Assembly: GCA_964432595.1 (NCBI GenBank)
Contig: CAYSOF010000013.1
Location: 111,195 to 175,194 of the forward strand
Length of the DNA stretch: 64,000 nt
Direction of reading: 5' to 3'
Source: DASYLJ01 sp964432595
GTDB lineage: Bacteria > Desulfobacterota > Binatia > DP-6
This document shows positions 10,689 to 18,800 of the stretch, one piece after another. Both the position numbers and the translations under genes were made by a program. A model generated the notes under the pieces. That model saw nothing but the letters and a program-made list of their open reading frames with translations. It did not search any database and was not told the DNA's origin. The first letter of the stretch is position 1. The number at the start of each line of letters is the position of its first letter.

Positions 10689-12284
10689 TCAGTGGATCCG
10701 CTTCGCCTGCCCGCCCCACTCGCGCTCGCGCAGCACGAACTTCTGCACCTTTCCGGTGCTCGTCTTCGGCAGCGGCCCGAACTCCACCGCCTTCGGACAC
10801 TTGAACTTCGCGAGCTTCTCTCGGCAGTGCGCGACGATCTGCTCCGTCGTGATCGTCCGACCCTCCTTCGGCACGACGAACGCCTTCGGCACCTCGCCCC
10901 ACTTCTCGTCGGGCACGGCGATGACCGCCACCTCGAGCACGTCGGGGTGCGACGCGATCGCCTGCTCGACCTCGATCGTCGAGATGTTCTCGCCGCCGGA
11001 GATGATGATGTCCTTCGCGCGGTCGCGCAGCTCGATGTAGCCGTCGGGGTGCATGACGGCGACGTCGCCCGAGTGGAACCAGCCGCCGCGGAACGCGGTC
11101 GCCGTCGCCTCGGGGTCGTTGAAGTAGCCGGCCATCACGTTGTTGCCGCGCATCACCACCTCGCCCATCGTCGCGGCGTCGGCGGGGACGTCGTGCATCT
11201 CCTGGTCGACGACGCGCAGCTCGCACGCGACCACGTTCGCGACGCCTTGGCGCGCACGCAGCACCGCGCGCCGCTCGGCCGGCAGCGCGTTCCACTCCGG
11301 GTGCCAGTCGCAGTACGTGTGCGGCCCGTAGGTCTCCGTCAGCCCGTAGAGGTGCGTCAGCTCCGCGCCGATCGCCTCCCACTGCCCGAGCAGCGTCGGC
11401 GACGGCGGCGCGCCGCCCGTCGCGATGCGCAGGGGGCGCTCCAATTGACCCGCCGGCGCGGCGTGATCGTTGATCAGCATGATCAGCACCGTCGGCGCGC
11501 CGTTGAAGTGCGTGACGCCTTCGTCGCGGACCAGCTTCCACACCAGCGGGGGATCGACCTTCCGCAGCAGCGCGTGCCGTCCCCCGGCGCCCGTCACCGC
11601 CCACGGGAAGCACCAGCCGTTGCAGTGGAACATCGGCAGCGTCCACAGGAACACCGACGACGTGTCGAGCCGATGCCCGACGATCTCCGACAGCGCGTTC
11701 AGGTACGCGCTGCGGTGCGTGTACATGACGCCCTTCGGCCGGCCCGTCGTGCCCGACGTGTAGTTGATCGAGTACATGTCGTCCTCGCCGGGCACGCGCC
11801 ACGGCAGGGCGGCGGGCGGCACGTCGATGAACGCCTCGTACTCGGGGCCGTCGAAGACGCGCTCGACGCCCGGCGCGAACTCCGGGTCGTCGACGGTGAC
11901 GACGGTCTTCACGCACGGCGGCAGATCGAGACCGCGCGCCAGCTCGGCGTCGACCAGCAGCAGCTGCGACCCCGAGTGCTCGAGGATGTAGCGCACCTCC
12001 GCCGCGTTGAGCCGCGTGTTGATGGCGACGAGGACGCCGCCCGCGAGCGCTACGCCGAAGTGCGCGTCGAGCATCGCAGGGACGTTCGGCAGCAGCGCCG
12101 CGACGCGGTCGCCGCGCTGCAGGCCCGCCGTCTGCAGCGCGCCCGCGAGCCGACGCGTGCGCTCCCCGAGCTCGGCGTAGGTGAAGCGTCGCGCCCCGTA
12201 CACCGCGCCGAGGCGCTCGGCGTACACGCGCTCGGCGCGGTCCAGGAAGAGCAGGGGGGTCATCTCCGTGCGGTTCACCGGCAT
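10689..12284 (-). CDS. AMP-dependent acyl-CoA synthetase
   Basis: The 531-residue member of the ANL superfamily activates a carboxylic acid to an acyl-adenylate and then an acyl-CoA. Conserved blocks are all present: the P-loop-like TSGTTGRPKGVMYTHR (about 176-191), the adenine-binding YGLTETYG, the ATP-contact segment FHSGDVAVMHPDGYIELRDR, the hinge, and the C-terminal catalytic lysine in KTSTGKVQKFVLRE. The length and motifs suit a medium- or long-chain fatty acyl-CoA synthetase. No signal peptide or membrane segment is seen. It stands alone, with no adjacent beta-oxidation gene, so the substrate is not predictable. Confidence 0.93.
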   Translation of the reverse strand: MPVNRTEMTPLLFLDRAERVYAERLGAVYGARRFTYAELGERTRRLAGALQTAGLQRGDRVAALLPNVPAMLDAHFGVALAGGVLVAINTRLNAAEVRYILEHSGSQLLLVDAELARGLDLPPCVKTVVTVDDPEFAPGVERVFDGPEYEAFIDVPPAALPWRVPGEDDMYSINYTSGTTGRPKGVMYTHRSAYLNALSEIVGHRLDTSSVFLWTLPMFHCNGWCFPWAVTGAGGRHALLRKVDPPLVWKLVRDEGVTHFNGAPTVLIMLINDHAAPAGQLERPLRIATGGAPPSPTLLGQWEAIGAELTHLYGLTETYGPHTYCDWHPEWNALPAERRAVLRARQGVANVVACELRVVDQEMHDVPADAATMGEVVMRGNNVMAGYFNDPEATATAFRGGWFHSGDVAVMHPDGYIELRDRAKDIIISGGENISTIEVEQAIASHPDVLEVAVIAVPDEKWGEVPKAFVVPKEGRTITTEQIVAHCREKLAKFKCPKAVEFGPLPKTSTGKVQKFVLREREWGGQAKRIH

Positions 12285-12359
12285 GCCGTGCTCCTAGCAC
12301 GACGACCGACTCGCGGGCGATTGACCCGGCGGACGCCTCGGCAGTACAGCCACACCACC

Positions 12360-12842
12360 ATGATGCATTACTTGGCGGCACTCCTGCTGGCGGCGACGGT
12401 CGCGTGCGGGGCCTCGCCGCCGCGCGTGCCGACGGCCGACGAGATACGGGGGCAGCCCAACGTGGTCGTCGAGCTGGGGCCGGAATTCGATCAAAGCCGC
12501 ATCGACGAGTTCGACGAGCACGACGGACGGAGCCGACTGCGGCACGCGGTGCTGAACGAGCTGATCCGGCAGGGGAAGGGACCGTCGCTCGCCGCCGATC
12601 GGCTCGTCGTCACCGTCACGAAGTTCCGGCTGCGCTCGACGGCCGCCGGCGTGTGGGTCGGGGCCATGGCGGGCGCCGACATGCTCGACGTCAGCGGCGC
12701 GGTGCAGAAGGACGGTCAGACGCTGCGCACGGCCGAGACGGGCGTCGGCAGCATCATGGCCGGCGTGGTGAAGCCGACGGCGGACGGCCGCTTCAACTCG
12801 ATGGTGCTGGAGGCCGCGAAGCGGCTCGTCGCCGAGCTCTGA
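12360..12842 (+). CDS. Small DUF4410-like lipoprotein
   Basis: The 160-residue protein begins MMHYLAALLLAATVAC, a signal peptide with a weak lipobox ending at Cys16, so it may be lipid-anchored. The remainder is a mixed alpha/beta domain: a VVVELGPEF start, a helix with LRHAVLNELIRQGKG, then LVVTVTKFRLRS and a small-residue-rich GVWVGAMAGADMLDV, ending in a helix MVLEAAKRLVAEL. This resembles DUF4410-type outer-membrane lipoproteins of unknown function. Either of two adjacent ATGs could be used. It ends exactly where the convergent C1q-like gene ends. Confidence 0.75.
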   Translation: MMHYLAALLLAATVACGASPPRVPTADEIRGQPNVVVELGPEFDQSRIDEFDEHDGRSRLRHAVLNELIRQGKGPSLAADRLVVTVTKFRLRSTAAGVWVGAMAGADMLDVSGAVQKDGQTLRTAETGVGSIMAGVVKPTADGRFNSMVLEAAKRLVAEL

Positions 12843-13550
12843 TCACGGCCCGAGCCAGTGCAGTGCGAGGTGCGCGTAGCCGGCGGCGCTGTCCGCGGTG
12901 CCCAGCATGCCGCCGCTCGTCTGCACCGCCTGCAGGGTGATCTCGTCGCCCTGCGTGAGCCGCGCCACCGTCGCGAGATGCTGCGTCGTCGGGCTGCCGA
13001 CCACGGGCGCCACCTGCTGCACGGCGACGGCCGCGTCGTTGCGCACGATCTCGATGCGGCGTGACCCGTCGGCGTCGGCCGCCCAGCCGAGCTGCGCGCT
13101 CAGCGCGTAGACGCCGTTGGTCGGGACGACGAACGTCGTCGCGTTCGAGCCGAAGACCGTCCCGGGCTGGTCGAGCTCTTCTTCGTCCAGGATGACGGCG
13201 ACTTGCGTGTCGCTCGGGACCGCCTGCACCACCGTCGCCTTCGCGCGCGCCGCGGGCAGCTCGGCAAACGCCGTCGTGGCGACGACGCCCGGCCGGAGGA
13301 AGAGGTTCGGCAGCACGCCGGCGAGGTCGCCGCCGACCGGGCCCGGGAGGAGCGACGGTCCCGCCGGTCCGGCCGGCCCCACGGGCCCGACCGCGCCGAA
13401 GCCGGCCAGGTCGACAGGGGTCTCGCGCTTCTTGCAGGCGTCGCCGCTGCGGACCTTGAGCGTGCCCGACTTCTTCCGGCACACCACGTCAGCGTGCGCC
13501 GACGCCACGCCCAAGACGAGCACCACACCCACGACCATCCTCAGCCGCAT
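12843..13550 (-). CDS. Secreted collagen-like / C1q-TNF-like protein
   Basis: A signal peptide (MRLRMVVGVVLVLGVASAHA) is followed by a short two-cysteine segment (CRKKSGTLKVRSGDACKK). A brief collagen-like run follows, GPVGPAGPAGPS (about residues 55-70). The C-terminal 140 residues alternate beta strands as in a C1q/TNF jelly roll: TTFVVPTNGVYALSAQLGW, IEIVRNDAAV, LARLTQGDEITLQ and AHLALHWLGP. C1q-like domains form trimers and bind surfaces or ligands; here the protein would be periplasmic or extracellular. The collagen stretch is only a few triplets, so it probably acts as a stalk or trimerisation nucleus. It is encoded alone, convergent with the lipoprotein gene. Confidence 0.8.
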   Translation of the reverse strand: MRLRMVVGVVLVLGVASAHADVVCRKKSGTLKVRSGDACKKRETPVDLAGFGAVGPVGPAGPAGPSLLPGPVGGDLAGVLPNLFLRPGVVATTAFAELPAARAKATVVQAVPSDTQVAVILDEEELDQPGTVFGSNATTFVVPTNGVYALSAQLGWAADADGSRRIEIVRNDAAVAVQQVAPVVGSPTTQHLATVARLTQGDEITLQAVQTSGGMLGTADSAAGYAHLALHWLGP

Positions 13551-13595
13551 CGTCCACTCCTCCCGCCGCCCGTAGACCAGAAGCGACGGGCGGGT

Positions 13596-14104
13596 TCAAT
13601 GCGCTGCTGGTGACGCGCGCGGTCCGAGCCACGGTCGAACCGCGTCCGCGAGGGTCTCCGCGATCATGCGGTTCGTCGGGGCGTTCGGATGCGGTTCGTC
13701 GCCCTGGACCAGCGTGCCCGTGGTGTAGTGCCGGTAGTACGCGGTCGCCACGGGAGAGAAATCGACGAACGTCAGGTCGAGGCCGGCGATCGCCTTCGTG
13801 AGGCTGCCGGTGCGGGCTGCACGCGGCCAACCGTGCGCCGAGCTTCCGTGCCTCGGCGGTCATCGCCTGGATCATCACCTTGAGCGCGATGGCCGCGGTT
13901 TCGGGCGACTGGGCCACTGTGATGGTCGGGCTTCGTTGCCCACTTGGCGCCCGGCAGCAGTGCGTCCACGTCGGTCGGCTCGCGCATGGCCACCTCGAAG
14001 TTGAAGGCCCGGTTGTCCTCCCGAGTGAAGAGCTCCATGTGAGGCTCCTGGAGGACGACCCGCTCACCTTCACGCTGGAGGTAGGCGACCGGAATGCGGC
14101 TCAT
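13596..14104 (-). pseudogene. Degraded SGNH/GDSL hydrolase-like gene
   Basis: Three consecutive minus-strand segments in different frames read like one protein. From 14104 comes RIPVAYLQREGERVVLQEP; around 13917-13825 comes SPETAAIALKVMIQAMTAEA with RKLGARL; from about 13812 to the stop at 13596 comes LTFVDFSPVATAYY and then GDEPHPNAPTNRMIAETLAD. The last segment is the SGNH-hydrolase block V (DxxHPN...N) with the catalytic Asp and His, and the middle resembles the helix before it. The N-terminal GDS block is not visible. At least two frameshifts and a lost 5' part argue for a decayed gene. Sequencing error could mimic this, so moderate confidence. Confidence 0.6.
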
Positions 14105-14387
14105 CGAGCGCTTCTTCCCGGGGGAACCCGTCCGCTCGCCGATATTGTGCTGGCGACAAGGTAGACAGCGGGACGGCGCGCCGACGCCTGTGCTCTATCG
14201 TGCGCATCGATTGCACTTCAGAGCCATCAGTATCTGCATCGGAACGTCGAGGACCAAGGCAAGGTTTGCGATGTAGTCGAGCATCGCTTCCTCGAGGTGG
14301 TCAGGTCGTGCCTCGGTCTCGTAGAGAGGGCGCCGGTGTGATCCTGGATGCGACCTCGAACGACGGCGGCACGAGGGGCTTCGATCG
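14105..14387. other. Intergenic stretch with no recognisable gene
   Basis: About 280 bases between the SGNH remnant and the small membrane protein. Short frames on both strands have no recognisable motifs. Composition is less extreme than the surroundings, which fits a region of decayed accessory DNA. Confidence 0.5.
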
Positions 14388-14594
14388 TTACTTGCGACGC
14401 ATCGTGAACGAACTCGCGACCAGACCGATCCCGGACAATACCATGAGTCCGCCGACGAGGGTGGGATGTCCGAAGTCTAGCCACGCGCCGAGTCGCGGAT
14501 CGTAGTGGCCGCCCCTCTGGCACGTCACCGCTCCCATCAGAATGAGAAGCGCGCCAAGGAACAGCGCCATCCCGGAACCCGGCTTGATACTCAT
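14388..14594 (-). CDS. Small two-helix membrane protein, candidate immunity protein
   Basis: This 68-residue protein is not recognised. It has two hydrophobic helices (MALFLGALLILMGAV and LVGGLMVLSGIGLVASSF) around a short polar loop with RGGHYDPR, and a basic C-terminus MRRK. Its ATG overlaps the stop of the upstream Cys/Pro-rich tip fragment (14591-14745) as ATGA, and there is no good ribosome site. It was therefore probably translated by coupling to that upstream frame. In RHS loci, displaced C-terminal tips are often followed by their immunity gene. A cognate membrane immunity protein is therefore a reasonable but untested guess. Confidence 0.6.
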   Translation of the reverse strand: MSIKPGSGMALFLGALLILMGAVTCQRGGHYDPRLGAWLDFGHPTLVGGLMVLSGIGLVASSFTMRRK

Positions 14595-14745
14595 TGCTTG
14601 CAGCTGCAGCTGTCAGAGGGACCGGGTGTCTCGACAAGCTCGGCTGCGCCAGCCACCAATGATCCCGCCCCGCCCGCGAAGCTCATCGGCGGTGGGCCAG
14701 GAATCGGCACACCTTGCAGGAACTCACCCGACCCGCTGGGGTTTT
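14591..14745 (-). pseudogene. Orphan C-terminal tip fragment, possibly from an RHS-type protein
   Basis: An open frame ends in about 50 residues rich in Gly, Pro and Cys (QNPSGSGEFLQGVPIPGPP ... PSDSCSCKQ). It starts abruptly at the edge of an IS3 transposase fragment and has no start codon of its own. The frame ends in an ATGA overlap with the next small membrane gene, which suggests it was once the end of a translated gene. Its position, downstream of a giant RHS gene and on the same strand, fits a displaced tip. No toxin family was recognised. Confidence 0.4.
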
Positions 14746-14952
14746 GAAGTGCGGGGCGCCGTAGATGCCGTGACTGGCGGCGAACGATGCTCGGATCTGG
14801 CGAAGTAGCCGAGCATCTTCTTGGGCCCGGTTCGAGATTGGGTGCGTGAGCCACTCGTCGTAGCCGCTCGACGCCACACCGAGCACGCTACACATCGCTT
14901 GGACGCTGAACGTGCCCCTGTTGGCCTTGATGAACTCGTACGTGGATCGCAC
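14746..14952 (-). mobile_element. IS3-family transposase (OrfB) 5' fragment
   Basis: Sixty-nine residues, beginning with a GTG codon at 14952, match the N-terminal HTH_21-like part of IS3 OrfB proteins: STYEFIKANRGTFSVQAMC, VLGVASSGYDEW, then RAQEDARLLRQIRASFAASHG and IYGAP. The homology stops sharply at 14746, and the DDE integrase core is absent. No inverted repeats or OrfA were found. It is a dead remnant marking past insertion or rearrangement in the tail of the RHS locus. Confidence 0.8.
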
Positions 14953-14961
14953 TCGCCCCCC

Positions 14962-15330
14962 TCACCGTCGTCGCCATCGGAATCGTCCTCCAGAACTACG
15001 TGGATGCCGCTGTCCACGAAATCCTGGGAACTCCACGCGGCGCAAAAGATGCCATTGCAGCGAAGCCGTGAGCACGAATAGGGACCAATGCAGAAGTATC
15101 TGGGATACGCTCCAGTCCGCCGGGGACCGGTAGCCAGAATCAACCAAAAACGCCTCAACCCCCCCGATCATCAAGAAAAGGGGATAACCGATCGGCAGCG
15201 TCAGTAACGTCATCAACCAATAGAATCCGACGTCCGCATCTCGGATGTGCCGATTCTGGAGTGTGACGACCAGTACCGCGATCGTACAAGTCCACCAGGC
15301 CGCGATCACCGCGCGACGGAGCCAAGGCAT
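14962..15330 (-). CDS. Small membrane protein in RHS tail cluster
   Basis: This unrecognised protein of 122 residues has about three hydrophobic helices: AVIAAWWTCTIAVLVVTL, FYWLMTLLTLPIGYPLFLMIG and SQILLHWSLFVLTASLQW. The ATG at 15330 has AGGAAGGA eight bases upstream, so the start is well supported. The C-terminus (after LLRRVEF) becomes Arg/Gly-rich and ends ten bases before the IS3 fragment, so the original end may have been altered by that insertion. The gene follows the RHS gene and another membrane protein on the same strand. A role as a membrane immunity protein is possible. Confidence 0.65.
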   Translation of the reverse strand: MPWLRRAVIAAWWTCTIAVLVVTLQNRHIRDADVGFYWLMTLLTLPIGYPLFLMIGGVEAFLVDSGYRSPADWSVSQILLHWSLFVLTASLQWHLLRRVEFPGFRGQRHPRSSGGRFRWRRR

Positions 15331-15469
15331 TAGGTTGTCCTTCCTGTCGTCCCGTGTAGCGACGACGGGAGCGCGTACTGTGCGATCAGTCGCCCGGCAA
15401 CGAACGCAGGGTCGCGCATCGCGCTGATCGTTCAGGCCTGGGCAAGGAAACCGTGCTCTGAACCCCACT

Positions 15470-15871
15470 TCATCGTCGCGGTCGGCATTGATTGCGGCGC
15501 CGACGCCGCCGCCAGCGGTCCGGCAGTTGAGCGTACCATTGTGCGAGCGGTCCCTGGGGCATCGGCCGACCCGCGAGACGGGTGAATAGAACCTGCACGT
15601 ACAGCGGAGACGCTAGCACGAAGACGATCGTTGAGGCGCCGACTACCAGAGTGATGTGGCCCGCGAGAAGCACGACCGTGGGTAGGAACCGTAGCGCCCG
15701 GAGTGGCGGCTTTGTCCAGTATCGAGGGAGCCGGTGGTAGAGATCATGCGCAGTGTGAACCGTACCTGCCGCAAGGTTCCCTAAATGTATTGAGACCGCC
15801 CCGCAAAGCATGCCCCCCGCGAACGCCGCAGCAAGGTAGAGGCATAGTGCAGTCGCTGCTACCGTCAGCAT
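15470..15871 (-). CDS. Membrane protein directly downstream of RHS gene, candidate immunity protein
   Basis: This 133-residue protein has no recognised family. It has an N-terminal hydrophobic helix (LTVAATALCLYLAAAFAGGML), a polar loop with HDLYHRLPRYW, one long or two short central hydrophobic helices (LPTVVLLAGHITLVVGAS, then TIVFVLASPLYVQVLF) and an Arg-rich tail. The ATG at 15871 lies only two bases after the RHS stop codon, so it is probably translationally coupled to the giant protein. Genes in this position usually encode immunity to the toxic C-terminus. The RHS tip here also contains hydrophobic segments, which would fit a membrane-acting effector and a membrane-located immunity protein. 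This is inference. Confidence 0.65.
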   Translation of the reverse strand: MLTVAATALCLYLAAAFAGGMLCGAVSIHLGNLAAGTVHTAHDLYHRLPRYWTKPPLRALRFLPTVVLLAGHITLVVGASTIVFVLASPLYVQVLFTRLAGRPMPQGPLAQWYAQLPDRWRRRRRRNQCRPRR

Positions 15872-15873
15872 CC

Positions 15874-18800
15874 CTATGCAGCCTTATCGTATGTTTGCGG
15901 GGGTTCATCGGACGATTGCGTTGGCTTCGACTCTCCTGGAGGCGGCGGGTTTGGCGTACCTCCCAAGCACTCCTCGTGGTCGCGCTCTGCATTCTCTCTG
16001 CAGGCGGCCTTCGCCTCCGGATCAATGGCAAAACGGCAAGTGGCCATATCCCATTGATACAGAGCCCCACAGCGACATGGATCATGGACGATGCAAGCCG
16101 CGCCCACGACGATGGCTCCGACGCCCGCCGCTGCCGCGACCGCGGCCTCGGCGGAAAGGAGACACACGCCACCAAGCGTTGCGACGGCAGTTGCGGCGAC
16201 CCGACCATCCGGGTCGACAAGGTTCACCGGATTGTTGAACGCGTACACGTAGAGATTCGCGTCGCCTCCGTTGAACAAAGTCGGGTCTTTGCTGACCCAA
16301 CGCCCGGTTGTCGGGTCGTAGTCGCGAGCGACGAACCGCAGATGTCCGGTGTCGATATCGTAGAGCCCGCCGGCGAAGGCAAACGGCTGGAACCCCGGCG
16401 CGGTGTCCGTCAGCACGCGTCCCCACTCGTCGTACGTGATCGTCTGCGCGACGCTCCCCGTCGGCGACGCGACGTCGATCACTTGGCGCACGTTACCGAG
16501 ATGATCGGTGACGAGCCGATAGGTCACGCCTGCCTTCACCATGTACTCGGGCACGTTCACTCCGGTTCCATAGATGAACCGCGCCACTACGTTGCCGTTC
16601 CCGTCGAGTTCCGCCCCGACACGCAGCTGGTCCTCCCAGAGGAACGCCTGTACGAGATTCCATTGCGTCGGATCGCAGTTAGCGCCCGTAGCATCACAGG
16701 TCAGGTTCACGCGCTTGCCGACGCGCCGTTGTAGGCCGTCGATCACGTATTCAATCGTCGTGCCGGGCCACGCCACCTGCCGCAGGTTCCCCAGCGGATC
16801 GTAGCTGTACGTCGTCGTGACGCTACCGACGGTCTTCGTCGCCAGCTGGCCGCTCACAGTGTACGTGTACGTCGCCCCGTCATACGCCAGAAGGCGGTCC
16901 TGGGCGTCGTACACGGGCGTCGTGCTCAGGCCCGGCGCCGTCAAACGGTTGCCGTTGGCGTCGTAGGTGTACTCTGCCACCAGGACACCGTCATGGCGCA
17001 CGCGCCAGAGCCGGCCGGCCGTGTCGTACTCGTAGCCGTACGTGATCGGCGTGCCGCCGTTGATCGTCTCGCGCACTTCCGTGATGCGGCCGAGGGTGTC
17101 GCGCGTGAGGTACTCGCGCTTGAACCGCTCCGCGCCGTCCCAGGTCGTCCGGTGCAGGGCGAGCTCGCCGTATGGTGTGTAGTCGCGGGTGTCCGCCACG
17201 ATGTGCCCGCCGGCGCCCAGTGTGGTCCCGCTGATGAGCCCATGTTGGAGATGGCGTGCGATCGTCATCACGCCGGCCGTTGCCAGCAGCCCGTCGGGAT
17301 CGTAGCCGCGCCCGACGAACGGCTCGCCATTCACCGCCGTGCCACTGGCGCGGAAATCGTTGTCGTAGGTGGTCGTGACGCTGCCGGCGATCGGGCCGCT
17401 CCACTCCATCGACGTTGCGAGGGGGCCGTCGTAGCCGAAGGTGAGCGTCACGTCGTCCGCCGGGTCGGTGCAGTTGCCGGGCGGGCACGCCGGCGCGCGG
17501 ATGGTCTCCACCTGGCCGCTGGGCAGATAGGTGTACGCGTACGTGCCGGCGGTCGTCGCCATCGTCGCGATGCGGCCCGTCGTCGGCTCCGGCGTGATCA
17601 CGATGCTGGGCGACCCCAACGGATCCTCGGGACGCGCCACCGTCCGGAGCTGCCGATCGACATCGTATCCGTAGCTCGTCGTCGTAGCGCCGAGACCCAG
17701 ATCGGGTGGCGTGTAGCTCGCCTCCAGATCGATCGGCGTATAGCCGAACCCGTGCTCCGGACGGCCCGGCGGCGTGACGGTCTCGACGTTGCCGCTGTCG
17801 TCGTAACCAAACCCGACGAGGCGTGGGCCCGGCAGCGTCAACCCCGTCACGCGTGAAGCGGCGTCGTAGCCGAAGCCGGTCTGGCGGAGCAACGGATCGG
17901 TGAGCGACTGCAGGAGACGGGTCACCGGATCGTACGTCAGCTCGAAGATGCGCGTCGTAACGCCGTCGGTGCGGGTTACACGCGTGATCTGGCCGTCGTT
18001 ATACTCGATCGTCGTCGGGGCGAGCCCGCCGAACTGCTCCCCAACGACCCGCCCGAGCGCGTCTAGTGTGAGCACACGCACTCGATTGGCCGCGGACGTC
18101 TCGGTCACGGTGCGCACGCCGCTCACGTTGCGGTACCGCCGACGATGCTCGTGGCCGTTGACCGTCGTCACCGTTTCCTCGTCGAGGAGCACGCTCGACG
18201 GGTCGAGCGGCGTTGCCGTTCGTGTACGGGTTGTCACCCGCTCACGCTCGAGTGGTGTCGTCACGATCTCTTCGGCGACGTACGGCGCCTCCATACCGAA
18301 GCGAGGGTCCGGCGCCTGGCGTGCCGTGGTCTCGAGGCCATCGGCGGCGACGGTATGGGTAACGCCGTCCGGACCGATGGTCGTGTCGGTCAGACCGCTC
18401 CCGGGACGCGTCACCCGCTTCCGCGTGGAACCATCGCCGCGCTGCTCGGTGCGATACGTCGTGGTGCGACCGAGCGCCGTCTCGCGGGTGACCGTCGTGT
18501 CGGTCGGCGTCCCGCTGCGGTCGAGCGTCTGGAAACCACCGGCGGGATCGTCGTCGCGGACCAGGCGGCCGACGTCGTCGTAGTCGAACGCGTAGGTCTG
18601 GTCACGTGGCGTCGTCATGGCGGTGAGCAGGCCGTCCTCGTACGCCAGCTCCGTCGTCTCTCCCGCCGGATTCGCCACGGACGTCACGAGCCCATCGGTC
18701 AACGTCAGCGTCGTCGTCTGCCCACCGGGAGCTACGATCGACGCCACAGCGCCGGTGCGCTGGATCTCGGTCGTGTTGCCACTGCCGTCGGTGACCGTCG

